Shown: piece by piece, positions 1-11,041 of the stretch
How positions within the stretch are numbered: the stretch's first letter is position 1
Layout: every line of letters starts with the position of its first letter
NCBI GenBank assembly: GCA_963691655.1
Contig: OY829326.1
Coordinates: 86,669,235-86,733,234 of the forward strand
Length of the DNA stretch: 64,000 nt
DNA from: Toxonevra muliebris
Taxonomy: Eukaryota; Arthropoda; Insecta; Diptera; Pallopteridae
Reading direction: 5' to 3'
Position numbers and translations under genes: made by a program
The notes under the pieces: model-generated
The model's input: the letters and a program-made list of their open reading frames with translations, nothing else
Databases searched by the model: none
Told to the model about the DNA's origin: nothing

Positions 1-141
1 AATGTTTGACCAAAGTTGGTAGATTTTGAAAAATAAATTTGCAAAGAAAGCAAGAAATATTCATTTTTTAAATTTTAGTAGACAATTCAGGAAATATTGA
101 CTTTTTTCGAATTTTGTATAAATTCAGAAAGTGCCGGACTT

Positions 142-1577
142 TTAGCATCGAAAATAGTGATAATGTTGTAAAAAAAAACATATTAATGACGACTCTTTTG
201 GATACTCCAAATGAAAAACGTGAAATACCTTAAATGATATATCCAAGGCAGAAATCAGGGATGAAAACTTAAGTTGAGTTGTTTCAAAGCTCACGTAAAA
301 ATCTGTTAATGTTGTAAGTTGCGGTCCAACTACAATTATGTAAGGCTGTATTCTTCCTTTTTCGGCCATTGAACGTATCCTTTTCTTTTCGCGGATCTGC
401 TCCAAATCATTGAATGTGTGGATATGAACAATGCTGTTATAAATAGCATCTTTGATAGCTGCTTTTTGCACACATGATTTTCCTTTGCCTTTCGTCACAG
501 TACGACATGTTGGTTTCAGGACGGTGTTTAGGAGCATAAACAAAATGCATTGCCTGGAATCTGCGAAGATAAAACCTCAAATTAAATATATTTTTTTATA
601 AATATGTACTTATTGTACCATTACTTGTTTCTACAGCTTGATTTGCTAGCAATTCGAACAAAGCCTGATATTGCTTGTCTTTTATATTGGATCTGTTTCC
701 CCGGAAACATCATCTCAAAGTCATAATCGATCTGAAATTTAAAAGTAAATCTGACATCACTTGCGCACATAGAATATTACATGCAAATTCTTACAAACTT
801 CTGTCCTCCAGATTGCTTAAAAAATGGCCATTCATCTAAAACATAATTCAAGGTACTCGAGGTTATGTCGCTGCTTCGATAGGAATGCGTCATTTTCCAT
901 AAGTCCATTGAGTCACTCTTGTCGTTTTTCATTAGCTTCATTTTGTTTTTCAGTGATACCAATTCAAGTTCTGGCAGAGATTCCTTTCGTTTTAGGGTGG
1001 AATCACATACATCGCGAGCAGGTGAACAAAGTGTTTTCCTACCCTTTCGGTTTAAATTGTTGAATCTGTTAAACAACAAACCACACGGATTTGGCTTTCG
1101 TGCCTCCTTTCGTGAGACATAATATATGTCTTTATCTTCCGATGGAAATATTTTGCATATTTTATCAGACATTTGCTCCAATTGATAAGTGCGCGGAATA
1201 AGATATTTGTTTTTGTGTATATCAATATAAAACTCAAAAATGCTGTTGGGAAGCCTTTTTCTGTTGTTTGTTGGTTTCGGCGTACAAATCTAGCAGACCT
1301 CGTCCTGCACTGGTTGACTGAAGAATATCAAGGATGGGCTAAGAATAAAAATATTACCGAAATTCAGAGATATTATACTACTACAACTTTGGTTTACACA
1401 TAAAAAGAATTCTCCTACCTTAATACGAATATCTATAGCTGTGCTGTTGGTTTTGCATGATAATGAAGTTCCACTACTGTTGAAATCTGCGGACCGCATC
1501 CAATCGCATACTTTTGAAGCACACCTAAGATTAGATTCTTTATTTATTTCAGTTTTATAATTTTTTTTTAAGTACAT
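142..1577 (-). pseudogene. Decayed multi-exon gene, uncharacterised arthropod repetitive family
   Basis: The minus strand carries at least three joined blocks. Block one ends at a GTAAGA donor (near 795) after LDEWPFFKQSGGQKF. Block two (731-625) starts after TTTCAG, reads IDYDFEMMFPG, and ends at a GTAATG donor. Block three (560-142) starts after CTTCGCAG and ends at a stop near 142; it includes GRIQPYIIVVGPQL and VFHVFHLEYPKESS. A further block at 1415-1577 may be an upstream exon. From memory this order matches an uncharacterised protein family that is dispersed and repetitive in arthropods; its function is unknown. Block two needs a one-base shift within its CCGGGG run to keep the family frame, so this copy is probably dead. 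No promoter was recognised. Confidence 0.5.
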
Positions 1578-1824
1578 TTTTGGTCTTCCAGATGAACAAT
1601 TTTTCTTTCAATTCGGCTTTTAAAGCAGTATTTTTTTTCTGGCAAGACCACATCCAGATCGTCTTTATTGATGTACCTCATCCGATCATAGGTGAAACCA
1701 CAAGCTTTAACAACGTATATTTAAGAATATTGACTATATTAAAAATACGATAAAAGATTGATATAAGAAATTATAATAACTCATATAAATTTTACATTTT
1801 TTTATATTTTTTATTTATAAAATA
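1578..1824. other. A+T-rich spacer, no gene seen
   Basis: Low-complexity A+T-rich sequence between the decayed gene and the 123-bp tandem repeat. I see no coding or structural signal. Confidence 0.5.
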
Positions 1825-2085
1825 CAAAAATTCATATCAATTTTACATTTCACTTATCAAAAATGCTAGAATTTTTATCAATTTTAAATTTTTCATATCA
1901 AAAAAGCAAAAGTTCATATCCATTTTACATTTTTCATATCCAAAATGCAAAAATTCATATCAATTTTTCATTTCTCTTATGAAAAATGCTAGAATTTTTA
2001 TCAATTTTAAATTTTTCATATCAGAAAAGCAAAAGTTCATATCCATTTTACATTTTTCATATCCAAAATGCAAAAATTCATATTA
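1825..2085. repeat. Tandem repeat, 123-bp unit, two units plus a stub
   Basis: The segment starting CAAAAATTCATATC at 1825 recurs at 1948 and again at 2071, giving a 123-bp period with only scattered differences. Each unit is itself about three diverged 41-bp submotifs built on TTCATATC and ATTTTACATTTTTC. The array stops shortly before the SINE, so the SINE landed at its edge. Confidence 0.85.
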
Positions 2086-2119
2086 CTGTTTTTATATTTA
2101 CAGTTTTTAATCAGCATCT

Positions 2120-2415
2120 TGGTTAGGTTAGAGTGGCTGTCGAGAGACACACTTAGGCCTGAACGACCCATTGTGATACCTCATAGTTGGACCTACAGTT
2201 TAACGCCGCCGAACGGCGGTGTGGCAATGTTTTATCAGCTTGGTGGTTTTGCCATTACCAACCAAGTACTTATACACTTATAATTCTCATACACTTCATA
2301 TCGATAATGAATATAAGAAGGTTATGAAAATTAACCACTAGACGAAGGCGGGAATCGAACCCGAACCTCCCGGATGAAAGTTTAGTGCACTACCCACTTG
2401 ACTATCGACGTCGCC
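2120..2415 (-). mobile_element. tRNA-derived SINE with 12-bp target-site duplication
   Basis: A 296-bp insert is flanked by the 12-bp direct repeat TAATCAGCATCT at 2108-2119 and 2416-2427. Read on the minus strand it opens with a tRNA-like head of about 75 nt that contains an A-box-like TAGTCAAGTGG (2394-2404) and a perfect B box GGTTCGATTCC (2351-2361), the split promoter used by RNA polymerase III. A middle region follows, and the element ends in CACTCTAACCTAACCA. That tail resembles the 3' end of the LINE at 52923-56744, also in this window. It has no ORF and would depend on a LINE reverse transcriptase. The intact TSD points to a fairly recent insertion. Confidence 0.85.
2341..2415 (-). 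promoter_or_regulatory. tRNA-like polymerase III promoter head of the SINE
   Basis: The first 75 nt of the SINE fold partly like a tRNA. The outer arms GGCGACG and CTTCGTC pair at most positions, and the T arm is nearly standard (GGGTTCGATTCCC). The anticodon stem pairs badly and position 9 is unusual, so a working tRNA is unlikely. A loop TTC hints at a glutamate tRNA ancestor, weakly. Confidence 0.7.
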
Positions 2416-2439
2416 TAATCAGCATCTAAAACGTGTAGA

Positions 2440-4256
2440 CTCAATTTAAAAAAAAATTTTATGTTATATTAACATATCTACCAAATTTTAAAATTATTTT
2501 ATTTTTCTTTATATACAAAAAAAAAGTTCATAAAAAAATTAATTTTGACAGGTTTTAGTAGAAATACCTCTTTATCGGCCATTTATTGAAAAAGTAAAGT
2601 ATTTAAATTTATTCTTAAATAAATACATTTGTAGTTAATAAAAATGAGAATAATAAAACAAGAAAAAAATACAGAAATTTCTTGTTTACATGTTATCGCA
2701 GCAGCGATATGTGAAATTTATCATGTACAAAAGACTTAACACTGACACCTCATGTTAAAATCTGATTGTAGCAGAAAACCGAAGCAAAGAATAAGAAGAA
2801 GAATCGTGTGGTTTTGTTGTTTTTGCGACAATTGACGAAGATAAGCCATCACAGCAATTTCAAAATAAACATATTGCGAAAAAAATAACATTGCACCTCA
2901 TATGAAATGTAGATTTTCATATTAAATATTTTTTATGTCATTTATCAATATTAAATATAAATAAATGCATGCACCTCATAATATAAGATGTGGAATTTTT
3001 TTATAATATTTTCTTTTTTATTTCCCTTATCAATATTAATGTAATATTTAATTTTTTTCTTAAATATCTACATTTGTATTTAATAATAAAATAATAATGA
3101 AAATAATAAAACATAAGAAGCGATAAATAAAAAAATTTCTTGTTTACATGTTATTGTATCAGCGATATATGAAATTTAACATGTGCAAAAGAATTAACAC
3201 TGCCACCTCATGTTAAAATAAGAAGAAGAGTTCTGTGTTCTTGTTGTTTACCCGAATAAATCGTTACAGCGATTTTGAAATTAACATTTTGAGAAATATT
3301 AACGTGCACCTCATATGAGGTGCATGTTGAAATCGTATGGCCACGGCAGAGACGTCGATAGATTTAACAGTGATAAGAAAAATTAACATTTAGATAAGAA
3401 TAAATCATGTTAAAAATATGAGATGCAATGTGAAATCGTATGGGCCAAAGCATTTAACATTTTTTTTTCATGTTAAAAATATGAGATGTCATGTGAGAAA
3501 CTACATGAGTGTAGTTATTTTATGTTTGAAAAATAATGTAAACAAAGAAATTGCAATTGTAAACAAAGAAAGCAAAATTAAAAAAAAAGTATGAAATTTA
3601 AAATTTTCAAACAAAAAATTTTAAATTAAAATCTATGCGCGTTTCTGGTTTGCTTTTTTTTTGTTTTTTTCTCTAATGTAATAATACGCAAAGATAATAA
3701 TAATTTTTTGTAAGTTTTCATTTATTCATTGTTTATGAATTTATTGAATTTCATAAAATGAAAGCAGAAAAATATATTCAAAAGTATCTACATGCATGTG
3801 CATAACAAAAAAGAAAACAATCAAAATACATAAAATCAAAAAAAAAAAAAAAACGTTTGCATATTTGTATATAAAGAATATAGAAAATACTGCAATTGTT
3901 AAATGTTAATTCCCAAAACAAATGTAAACTATTTGTTCTATCAAACAACGCCAACCCTTCCATTCATTACTTTTCTGTCCGATGGACCGGTTGCCAACCG
4001 TTGCGTTCGCTTCATCGGTATGGCACCTCATAAATGGTTTCTAGCTTTTTACGTTCCAAAAACCTTAAGAGCGAATTGCGACTTCTTTGTAGTCTATACT
4101 CTTTGTCTTGTGTGATTTATATTTGTACACAAATAGAAGGGAGCTACAGTTTTATACCGAATCTGAACGGCAAAGTGAAAAGCTTAGGCATAGGCAATTT
4201 TTACTCTCGAAGGTTTGCCATTCCCAGCCAAAAGTTGGTGCCGTGTAGGTAAATTT
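2440..4256 (+). repeat. Composite dispersed repeat, copy 1 (B block, B' block, A block)
   Basis: One of at least four copies in the window. Order on this strand is block B (2682-2920), a shorter B' (3138-3345) and block A (3650-4256). Block B is marked by TTGTTTACATGTTATCG, CACCTCATGTTAAAAT and AAGAATAAGAAGAAGA. Block A is marked by ATTTGTATATAAAGAAT, CATGTGCATAACAAAA and GATGGACCGGTTGCCAACC. B' contains the perfect 20-nt palindrome TGCACCTCATATGAGGTGCA (about 3304-3325). No protein can be read. I do not recognise the class; a large non-autonomous DNA element or foldback is possible. Confidence 0.65.
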
Positions 4257-4331
4257 TTATTTTCGATTTTTGAGCGTGCCGTGTTGTCTATTTAGGTCTT
4301 AAACAAATTTGTTTAAATTTATATTATTATA

Positions 4332-5444
4332 CAGTGTCTTGCAAAACTATAAGGTCAACACTTAACATACAAAAACTTTTCTGTGGCAAAGAAGTATAAA
4401 CAAAATATACTGGGCATCGATAACAGACATTGATATGAAAATTCAGGCACATCTTTATTGTCCTTATAGTGTGTCTTGCAAAACTATAAGGTCAACACTT
4501 AACATACAAAAACTTTTCTGTGGCAAAGAAGTATAAACAAAATATACTGGGCATCGATAACAGACATTGATATGAAAATTCAGGCACATCTTTATTGTCC
4601 TTATTTCAGAGCGTTTTGAACAAAATCAAAACAAAATGATTTTCCTGCATAATTAGTCCTCGCAAAAGTATAAGGTCAGTTTGAAAACATAATTGCAAAA
4701 AGCATATAGTTTTAGATTAATAATTTATTTGTTTTCCATTTTTATTTATAACATCAAATAATCTATTTTTCATTGATTTTGTCAAATTTTCGAATGTCGC
4801 AGATGGTAATTCGCGCCAAGCATTTATTAAGGCATCTTTCGGCTCCATAATGCTCTGTAATTGTCTATTCTCTTTATATACGCTTCTGACCAGAAGCCCC
4901 TATATAATCTCCATAGGATTTAAGTCGGGAGAACAGGCTGGCCAATCTAAATTTGAAATTTGATGGTGTGAGCAGATAGCCACATTTTTGTGATTCGACT
5001 GGCATGGACGCTGGTATTATCTTGCTGAAATGTGAAATTTTCTACCGAATTCTTCTCCAAAAATGGGATCAAATTTTCTGTGAGAACATCTTGATACTCC
5101 TCACTATTCATTCGCATTGATGGAAACGCAAGTGATAGCGTTCCAGAAGTACTGAAAGCACCCCACACCATCAATGAGCCACCACCGAAATTTCTCTTGG
5201 AAAAATTTTAGTTCCTTCCTGAGATCCCTCCACTAGTGCTTAGAACCATTTGGCCCGTCCAAATTGAACTTCTTTTCGTCGGAAAAGGTGATCTGAAATA
5301 TTTTTGTTAGGGTTTGTCTTGAAATATTCTGAGCATATTTACATTACCGTGGTCCAATCAGTGTCCATATTTTCCTTTGCAAATTCCAAGCGTTTTTTAA
5401 TGTGATTTGGCCATAAGGCGTGGAGCGGACTCCATTCGCTGTTT
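4332..5444 (-). mobile_element. Tc1-like element, truncated by a foldback insertion
   Basis: The left end starts at a TA with CAGTGTCTTGCAAAAC, a Tc1-type terminus. The motif GCAAAAnTATAAGGTCA recurs at about 4341, 4478 and 4662, which looks like direct-repeat transposase binding sites inside one terminus. The outer 137 bp is tandemly duplicated (4334-4470 and 4471-4607). The transposase region follows on the minus strand. The other terminus and the N-terminal DNA-binding part are missing where the foldback starts at 5445. Confidence 0.75.
4718..5444 (-). pseudogene. Tc1-like transposase, C-terminal two thirds, broken
   Basis: Reading leftwards from 5444, motifs in order are APRLMAKSH, an FSDEKKFNLDG block (first catalytic Asp), MVWGAFS, an FQQDN block (second Asp) at about 5020, and SPDLNPME (third acidic residue). 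A TAG interrupts the frame just after LNPMEII, and frameshifts lie near 5175-5260 and 5400. The enzyme would cut and paste at TA sites; this copy cannot be made. Only the middle 75 residues (4947-5174) remain as one open frame. Confidence 0.8.
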
Positions 5445-7331
5445 TTCAATCCCTAATTACTCAAAAACTAACCATTGTAGGAAAAAATTTCCTACTAATA
5501 AAAGTTCGTATATCGCACAAACTTATCAAAAAAATATGAACATAAAATTGTTATTGTTATTCAACATATGAATTCTGGAAATTTTATAAACAAATAGAAT
5601 TTTTCCAAGCTTGGACACTTTTTTTTTAATTTTTTCAGTCTGCAAATATTTATTAATGTGTTAAGAAAATTGTGTAAAAGTTTCAGAGTGGGATGAGATA
5701 TAGTTTTCGAGATATTGAAATAATAACAAAACAACTGCTACTAAAGTCGCCTAGCTTCGAACGTTAAAGTGTACTTATTGCCACTTACTATATTTCGTTC
5801 GCCTACTTTTGTCGTTTGTTTAGTTTATATCGTCATTTAAAATCCAAAAAGGCGTAACTAAATATTTTATTTTTTACAGGAGGAATGAAAAATATTATAG
5901 ATTTAAGAAGAATGTAATTGTGTAGGTTTAGGATCACTTAGTTACATATCATTGTTAGAGAATATGACACTGAAACCTAATTGTTCATATTTCATAGTTG
6001 GACTTTTTTCTTCATTGCTAACTCAACAGTTAAAGATTTGTTTATCAGGCTTATTGAAACATCCTTTTTGTCGAAAATGGGAGTAGGCAAATCACACGCC
6101 GTTTTGGAACTCTCCACGGTTCCTTATAAGTGGTCTTTGTGATGTTACCGAGAATTACAAGGGCTTGTTTATATATATATATACAATATTTACTTAAAAG
6201 ATTCAAATAAGTATTTTGTTTCCTTTTTCATTCAAGTGTCTATTTGCTTATTAAATTCATAAACATGTAGTTACGGCCTTTTGGATTTCGTTAATAAAAC
6301 CATTATTTTTGGGCGTAGAAGTTTAAAATTTTGCAGAAACATGCAGTTTGGGCAAATGCAAATTATTCAAAAAGTTAATTTTGAAAATCTGCATAGTTAC
6401 GGCTTTTTGGATTTTAGATGATGATATGTAAAACAGAAACAAAATTCGTAAATTTGTTGTTGTTTTGCTTGTAAACCAAACCAACGGGAATTCCCGAATG
6501 ATGATTTTTCTTTGTATGGTTCAGAATCGGAAGTAAGTTTAGAATAAAGTTTTCTGCTATTTATATCTTAGCTATTATAGATATTCTTTATCGTCGATCT
6601 CTGAGATTTCATGACCTTCATTGTCTGGGTTATTCAGTGTTTTTTCAAAACTCCTAGACGCAATAAAACTATGTATAATAAGCATTTGTACTCACAAATA
6701 TCACTGGTACTAATATTTTTTATTTCCTACAAGGAGAGCACAACAGATCACCCGGTTCCTAAAATTTAGTTTTTCAAGAATCGAAGCAGAAACATGTAAT
6801 TTATTATTTAAATGGTTACAGCAACTAAATTTAAATTTAACTAATGCAGAAATTTGTTTTCTGTTGACCGCGTTGAATCTCGAACGAAGCAAAAAATGGA
6901 CGTGAAACTGTAAAACCAGCCTTAATGAGAACTTTCTGTATTTCGTTCCTGCCAAACAACAACAAATTTAAGAATTTTGTTTATATTTCATATATATATA
7001 ACAACAAAAGTAAAAGAAAGTGGTAGTAAGTACACTTTAACGTATGTAAATTCATGTGAGCGCCGCTCGAAAACCATATCTCATCTCACTCTGAAATTGT
7101 TACACAATTTTCCTAACACATTAATAAATATTTGCAGACTAAAAAAATTAAAAAAAAGTGTCCAAGTTTGGAAAAATTCAATTTGTTTATAAAATTTCCA
7201 GAATTCATATGTTGAATAACAAAAACAATTTTATGTTCATATTTTTTTGATAAGTTTCTACAATATACGAACTTTTATTGGTTGGAAATTTTTTCCTACA
7301 AAGGTTAGTTTTAGAGTAATTAGGGATTGAA
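5445..7331. mobile_element. Foldback-type element with long (>300 bp) terminal inverted repeats
   Basis: The left arm (5445-5790) begins TTCAATCCCTAATTACTC and is matched in reverse complement by the right arm (about 7015-7331), which ends GTAATTAGGGATTGAA. Shared inner landmarks include AACATATGAATTCTGGAAA and CACATTAATAAATATTTGC. The central 1.2 kb holds no convincing gene. It has its own repeated motif, TAGTTACGGC(C/T)TTTTGGAT, near 6270 and 6393, with an inverted version near 5850. The element interrupts the Tc1-like transposase. I could not define a TSD. Confidence 0.8.
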
Positions 7332-7650
7332 GAACGTTCCATTTGTACAACTCCAAGACTTTAAAATACCGTAACTCGAAAATAAAAAACATCACATTGA
7401 AATAAAAAAAATGTGTCGAATAATTTCTTCTCAAGAATGCAAGAAAAACTGTTGTTTGAAATTAAAATTTTAGTTGTAATTCTGACATGGAGCGACCCAA
7501 TTTTGTTCGAAGAGTACTCCTACAGAAAAATTATATATTCGATTGTGATCAACTTTGCCGAAGAAAGTATTGCAAAAAAATGGATCCCCCCTTAAAATTC
7601 GTAGAATTTTCAGTACTGTACTGTAGTTTTTTGAATAAAAATCGATAGTT
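7332..7650. other. Unassigned sequence between two elements
   Basis: Contains only a 60-codon frame with no recognisable motif. The missing half of the Tc1-like element is not found here, so the foldback junction has lost or rearranged DNA. Confidence 0.4.
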
Positions 7651-9288
7651 AAGGTTAGTGCAGTTAATTCAGTGCCAGTGGGTAATTCCGTGCTATTTTA
7701 CTTAAAGAAAGAAAATAAGAAATTTCGTATACTTTCCAAAAATATTTTTATTTGAGATTGTTTACAATACTTAAAAGATTATGTTTCAGTATTGACACTA
7801 CTTAAATCCCGTTAGTTTTTTAAAAATCTGCATTAGTTCATCATTTTATCAAAAATCGTTATAAAGTGCGCACGTTTTATTGATTCGCGTAGTGAGGCAT
7901 CATAATTTGGATAAGACTATAAAGAGTTATTTATTAGTATAAACCCATTTTTATTTTACTACAATAGTTCGACCAGATTTGATGTCAATTTTCAATTTCT
8001 GTGTATTTAAATATAATTTGAAGCGTAAAAGAAGCTAAAATCTGCATTTAGTAATGGCGCGGAATTAGCTGCATTTTCTTTTGTACGTGAATCTAATTGC
8101 TTACATAGCACGGAATTAGTAAATACATATACCATAAATATACTTGGTCATCATATTAACAGCTATAGCGTTATTTTTTAGTTGTAAAGTTGACAAATAT
8201 AGTAATAATTAGATAAAATATTTAAATTTATATTTCTAATTGACTGTAGCAGTAGAATCACATAGCACGGAAATAGATTCACAATATATCCCAACTTTGG
8301 TAATTCCGTGTTTCTGCTGAGGAAGAAAGTGCAGTTATAAAACGGTCTTATCATTTGGCCGAGATAGGCTTCCCTATAAATAAAACCTAGTAGGTTGTGT
8401 TGCTAACTTAATGAAGGAGCTGAATTGCCCGAATAATTTTAAGAATGGTACACCAAGACGATATTGATACGAAAGATTTTTGAAAAGGAATCCCACTGTA
8501 AGCCAAAGAGTTTCGCAATGCCTGACTGATGCTCTTGTCACAGAATTCTCCAAAAAAAGTATAATGGTTTTCTCAACGTTTTTTTTAACGGATATTTATC
8601 GAAAAATTATTTGTCTCTTTATGCTTAACATCTTTGCTACAGACATTAAATTCCTATCTGTTAAGATAAACAAATTTCATTATAGCCCCTGAAGATATAA
8701 TTTTTCTGACTTCAGGCCCATATTGTGGGAGAACTAGAGGTGATGGAGAAAAACTGAGGACGCAGGCGTGATCAGCGACCCTAAATTACTAAAAATCGTT
8801 AGAAGTTTTGCACATAAAACAAAAGTTGAAATTTTTTTGCACTGTGTTACCATAAAGTAAATAACCTATGATTTCAAAACTTCATTGGAAAATCGGATGT
8901 TGATTTTTTTGTCATACACTCTTCTGCTAAGTTGATCAGCACCAAATATACTATTATATTTTTCTAGGGGGTAGCCGATGTCTCGAAAAATTCGATCACC
9001 CTTAATATTTTATATATGGCATAATTTTTAATATATCTTTTAAAAAGATGAAACGCTTGAAACTGCCTAATTTTCTTATATTTTTTTATTGTTATGTTTT
9101 TTCAGTTTTTTGAGTAAAAGAATAAATAAATTTTCATTAATCGTTTTATTTTTTACAAAAAAAAGCTTAGGAATCATTAAAATCTTTCTTCATTAAACTT
9201 CGAACGGAATTATAATCGCATTAGCACTTCTTCTTTCTTTTTAAAGATCAAAACGCCTTGGTGGCACAGAATTAGCTGCATTTACCTT
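7651..9288 (+). mobile_element. Probable pogo-like DNA element, decayed
   Basis: The ends form an imperfect inverted repeat: AAGGTTAGTGCAGTTAATTC at 7651 and the reverse complement of GAATTAGCTGCATTTACCTT ending at 9288. The motif GCACGGAATTAG or its complement recurs inside (near 7685, 8057, 8110, 8268 and 8304), as binding-site-like subterminal repeats. Around 8404-8540 a broken frame reads LNCPNNFKNGTPRR then RFLKRNPTVSQRVSQ, resembling the helix-turn-helix region of pogo/CENP-B type transposases. The DDE domain was not found. Class assignment is inference from that short stretch. Confidence 0.5.
8400..8550 (+). pseudogene. Fragment of CENP-B/pogo-type DNA-binding domain
   Basis: A short stretch in which RFLKRNPTVSQR resembles the FMKRNPxLSLRxPE segment of Tc5/CENP-B helix-turn-helix domains, with a stop just before it. 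It is too short for certainty, but it sits inside the inverted-repeat element described at 7651-9288, which supports a transposase origin. Confidence 0.45.
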
Positions 9289-9346
9289 ATGTTTAATATT
9301 ACTGTAGCTTCTACGAATTTTACGGTGGAGTAGGCTTATTTGGATC

Positions 9347-9961
9347 GTGCTTTGCTCAGTGAAAAAAAAAAACAAAAAATGGAGTGTTCAATTGGATTAT
9401 TACTATAGAAGATTGCCATATACTCAGTTATTCACGAGTATCAGAATCAGTGAAAATAACATAAGTGAAAATGATAAAAATCTTTTGTTTAAAGGAATAC
9501 AAGCTGTAGCATTTGTTAATATTTGTACATATCACCATCGGAAATACGTTAAATATTATTTTCATCTATTTGGAATAAGGTGTTGTAATCCATTGAATGT
9601 TCATAAAAATTATTAAATCATTAATAACAATAGAATTTTGTGAGGCTAATGAAAATCTAAATCTTATACCAGGGCAAGCAATTTGTGCGCGTTGTCATAA
9701 AGAAAAAAAAATTCAGTGAAAAATTGTGAAGTTATAGACGAAAGTTTTGAAGATGTTGACGTATCCTTCAAACCTAAATTTTCTGTACTAAATTCGCTCA
9801 ATAAAATATGCTGAATTTTGGAAGAATCACTTTTTTCTCCCTTTTAAAAATTGAGTGTATCAAACAGAAAAATAATAATTGATGAAAAAGTGGAGCAAAT
9901 ATCAAACAAAATCCGAAAATGTGAAGAAAATTTGAAGGATTTTGATTATAATAGTCATGAT
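9347..9961 (+). pseudogene. Uncharacterised cysteine-rich family gene, N-terminal half
   Basis: Starts with an open frame of 89 codons at 9347 and continues with frameshifts to 9961. Visible landmarks are CTYHHRKY, then CCNPLNVHK, then LIPGQAICARCHKE, which together look like a cysteine/histidine metal-binding region. The half ends in DYNSHD, exactly at the 8-bp TSD of the hAT insertion. Across that insertion the frame continues in the C-terminal half at 12764. From memory the motifs match an uncharacterised protein family found many times per genome in arthropods and cnidarians. The function is unknown. A transposase role is a hypothesis (see findings). Confidence 0.6.
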
Positions 9962-10199
9962 TAGGGCAAGGAATTCAGTGCAAATGCATGTTTTTACTGT
10001 GCATCTCAAAAGTGAACTATTCAAGTTATCTTTACGAATCATGAAATTTCCTTTAAAATGGCATTCAATCGTTAGTGCATATTTTAAAATAAATATTTTT
10101 GGGAAACTGCGCATATTTATGCATATTTTACAATATATGCATGTTTTCACATATTTTAATTTTTTTTTTTCTTTTTGATTTACATATTTATAATTTTCT

Positions 10200-10762
10200 A
10201 ATAATTTTGATAACCTTTTAGCGAGCTGCGAAAAAAAATTTCAAGTTGACTAGCAGAATTAAATGATCGGCGCTCAGAAAAAACAATACAGCCTTTGTTT
10301 GGATAAATATTTTGTTTGGATTAATGCCAAGCTTTTATTTCAGCAGATATTCCATTGTATTTTACAATCCACAATTAAGAAGTTTTTTGAGAACATATAT
10401 TAATGAAATCATTCCTCATGAAACGTCACTGCGCAAAACTTATATCGAACAAATATATTATTCGTTTATTAAAATCAAGTTCGCCTTAGAAACCATTTCT
10501 TGAAAGATATGTAAATTTGGAATTTAATGAAGAAAATTGCTCTATAAACAACTATTCTATAAATGAATTATGTGCTTTTAAATATGCTCCTATCATCCGA
10601 GTGTTGATGTAGAACGATCCTTTTCTTTATAGAAACATTTTTTAAGACCCAATCGGGAAAGTTTTTGTAGAAACATTTTTTAAGACCCAATCGGGAAAGT
10701 TTTGTAGTTTTGTATTTGAAAACTTCAAAAAATTTTGATTGTTTACGCCAACAAAACAATAA
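10200..10762 (+). pseudogene. hAT-type transposase, C-terminal part, decayed
   Basis: A block at 10312-10503 reads NPQLRSFLRTYINEIIPHET followed by LRKTYIEQIY, as in BED-finger hAT transposases. A second block at 10540-10760 has FKYAPI then SVDVERSFSLY, the C-terminal dimerisation (hAT-C) signature, followed by a LRPNRESF motif. Frameshifts separate the parts, and a 38-bp tandem duplication (10631-10668 and 10669-10706) repeats the LRPNRESF segment. The N-terminal zinc finger and most of the catalytic core are missing. Confidence 0.7.
10631..10706. repeat. 38-bp tandem duplication inside hAT transposase relic
   Basis: AGAAACATTTTTTAAGACCC starts at 10631 and again at 10669, with the intervening 38 bp nearly identical. 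It duplicates part of the dimerisation domain and shifts the frame. Confidence 0.85.
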
Positions 10763-10881
10763 ATAAGGATAGATCTCGTGATAATTTACATATTTACTTA
10801 ACTACGATTTATATTAAACTTTTTCGTCCTTTGTTTGTTAAATTACATGCAATATTTTTAGTTTTTTTTTTACCGAAAATA

Positions 10882-11041
10882 TGCGATTAAAAACAAAATT
10901 CCACCTTGATCAAAAAGTTCCCGTAAATACTACTGTGTGGCGCTCCCATCGTTCCGATTTATGCGATCAAAAACTAAACACCACCTAGATCAAAAAGTTC
11001 CCGGAATAACTACCGTGTGGTGCTCCCATCGGTCCGATTCT
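10882..11041. repeat. 80-bp tandem duplication of the mariner left terminus
   Basis: TGCGAT(T/C)AAAAAC at 10882 recurs at 10962, followed in both by CACCT(T/A)GATCAAAAAGTTCC and GTGTGG(C/T)GCTCCCATCG. The duplication covers the terminal repeat itself, giving two potential transposase binding sites at one end. Confidence 0.8.

Noticed and set aside
2341..2415. A tRNA gene on the minus strand
   Set aside because: A and B boxes are present but the anticodon and D stems pair poorly, and the segment is the head of a 296-bp insert bounded by 12-bp TSDs, so it is a SINE promoter.
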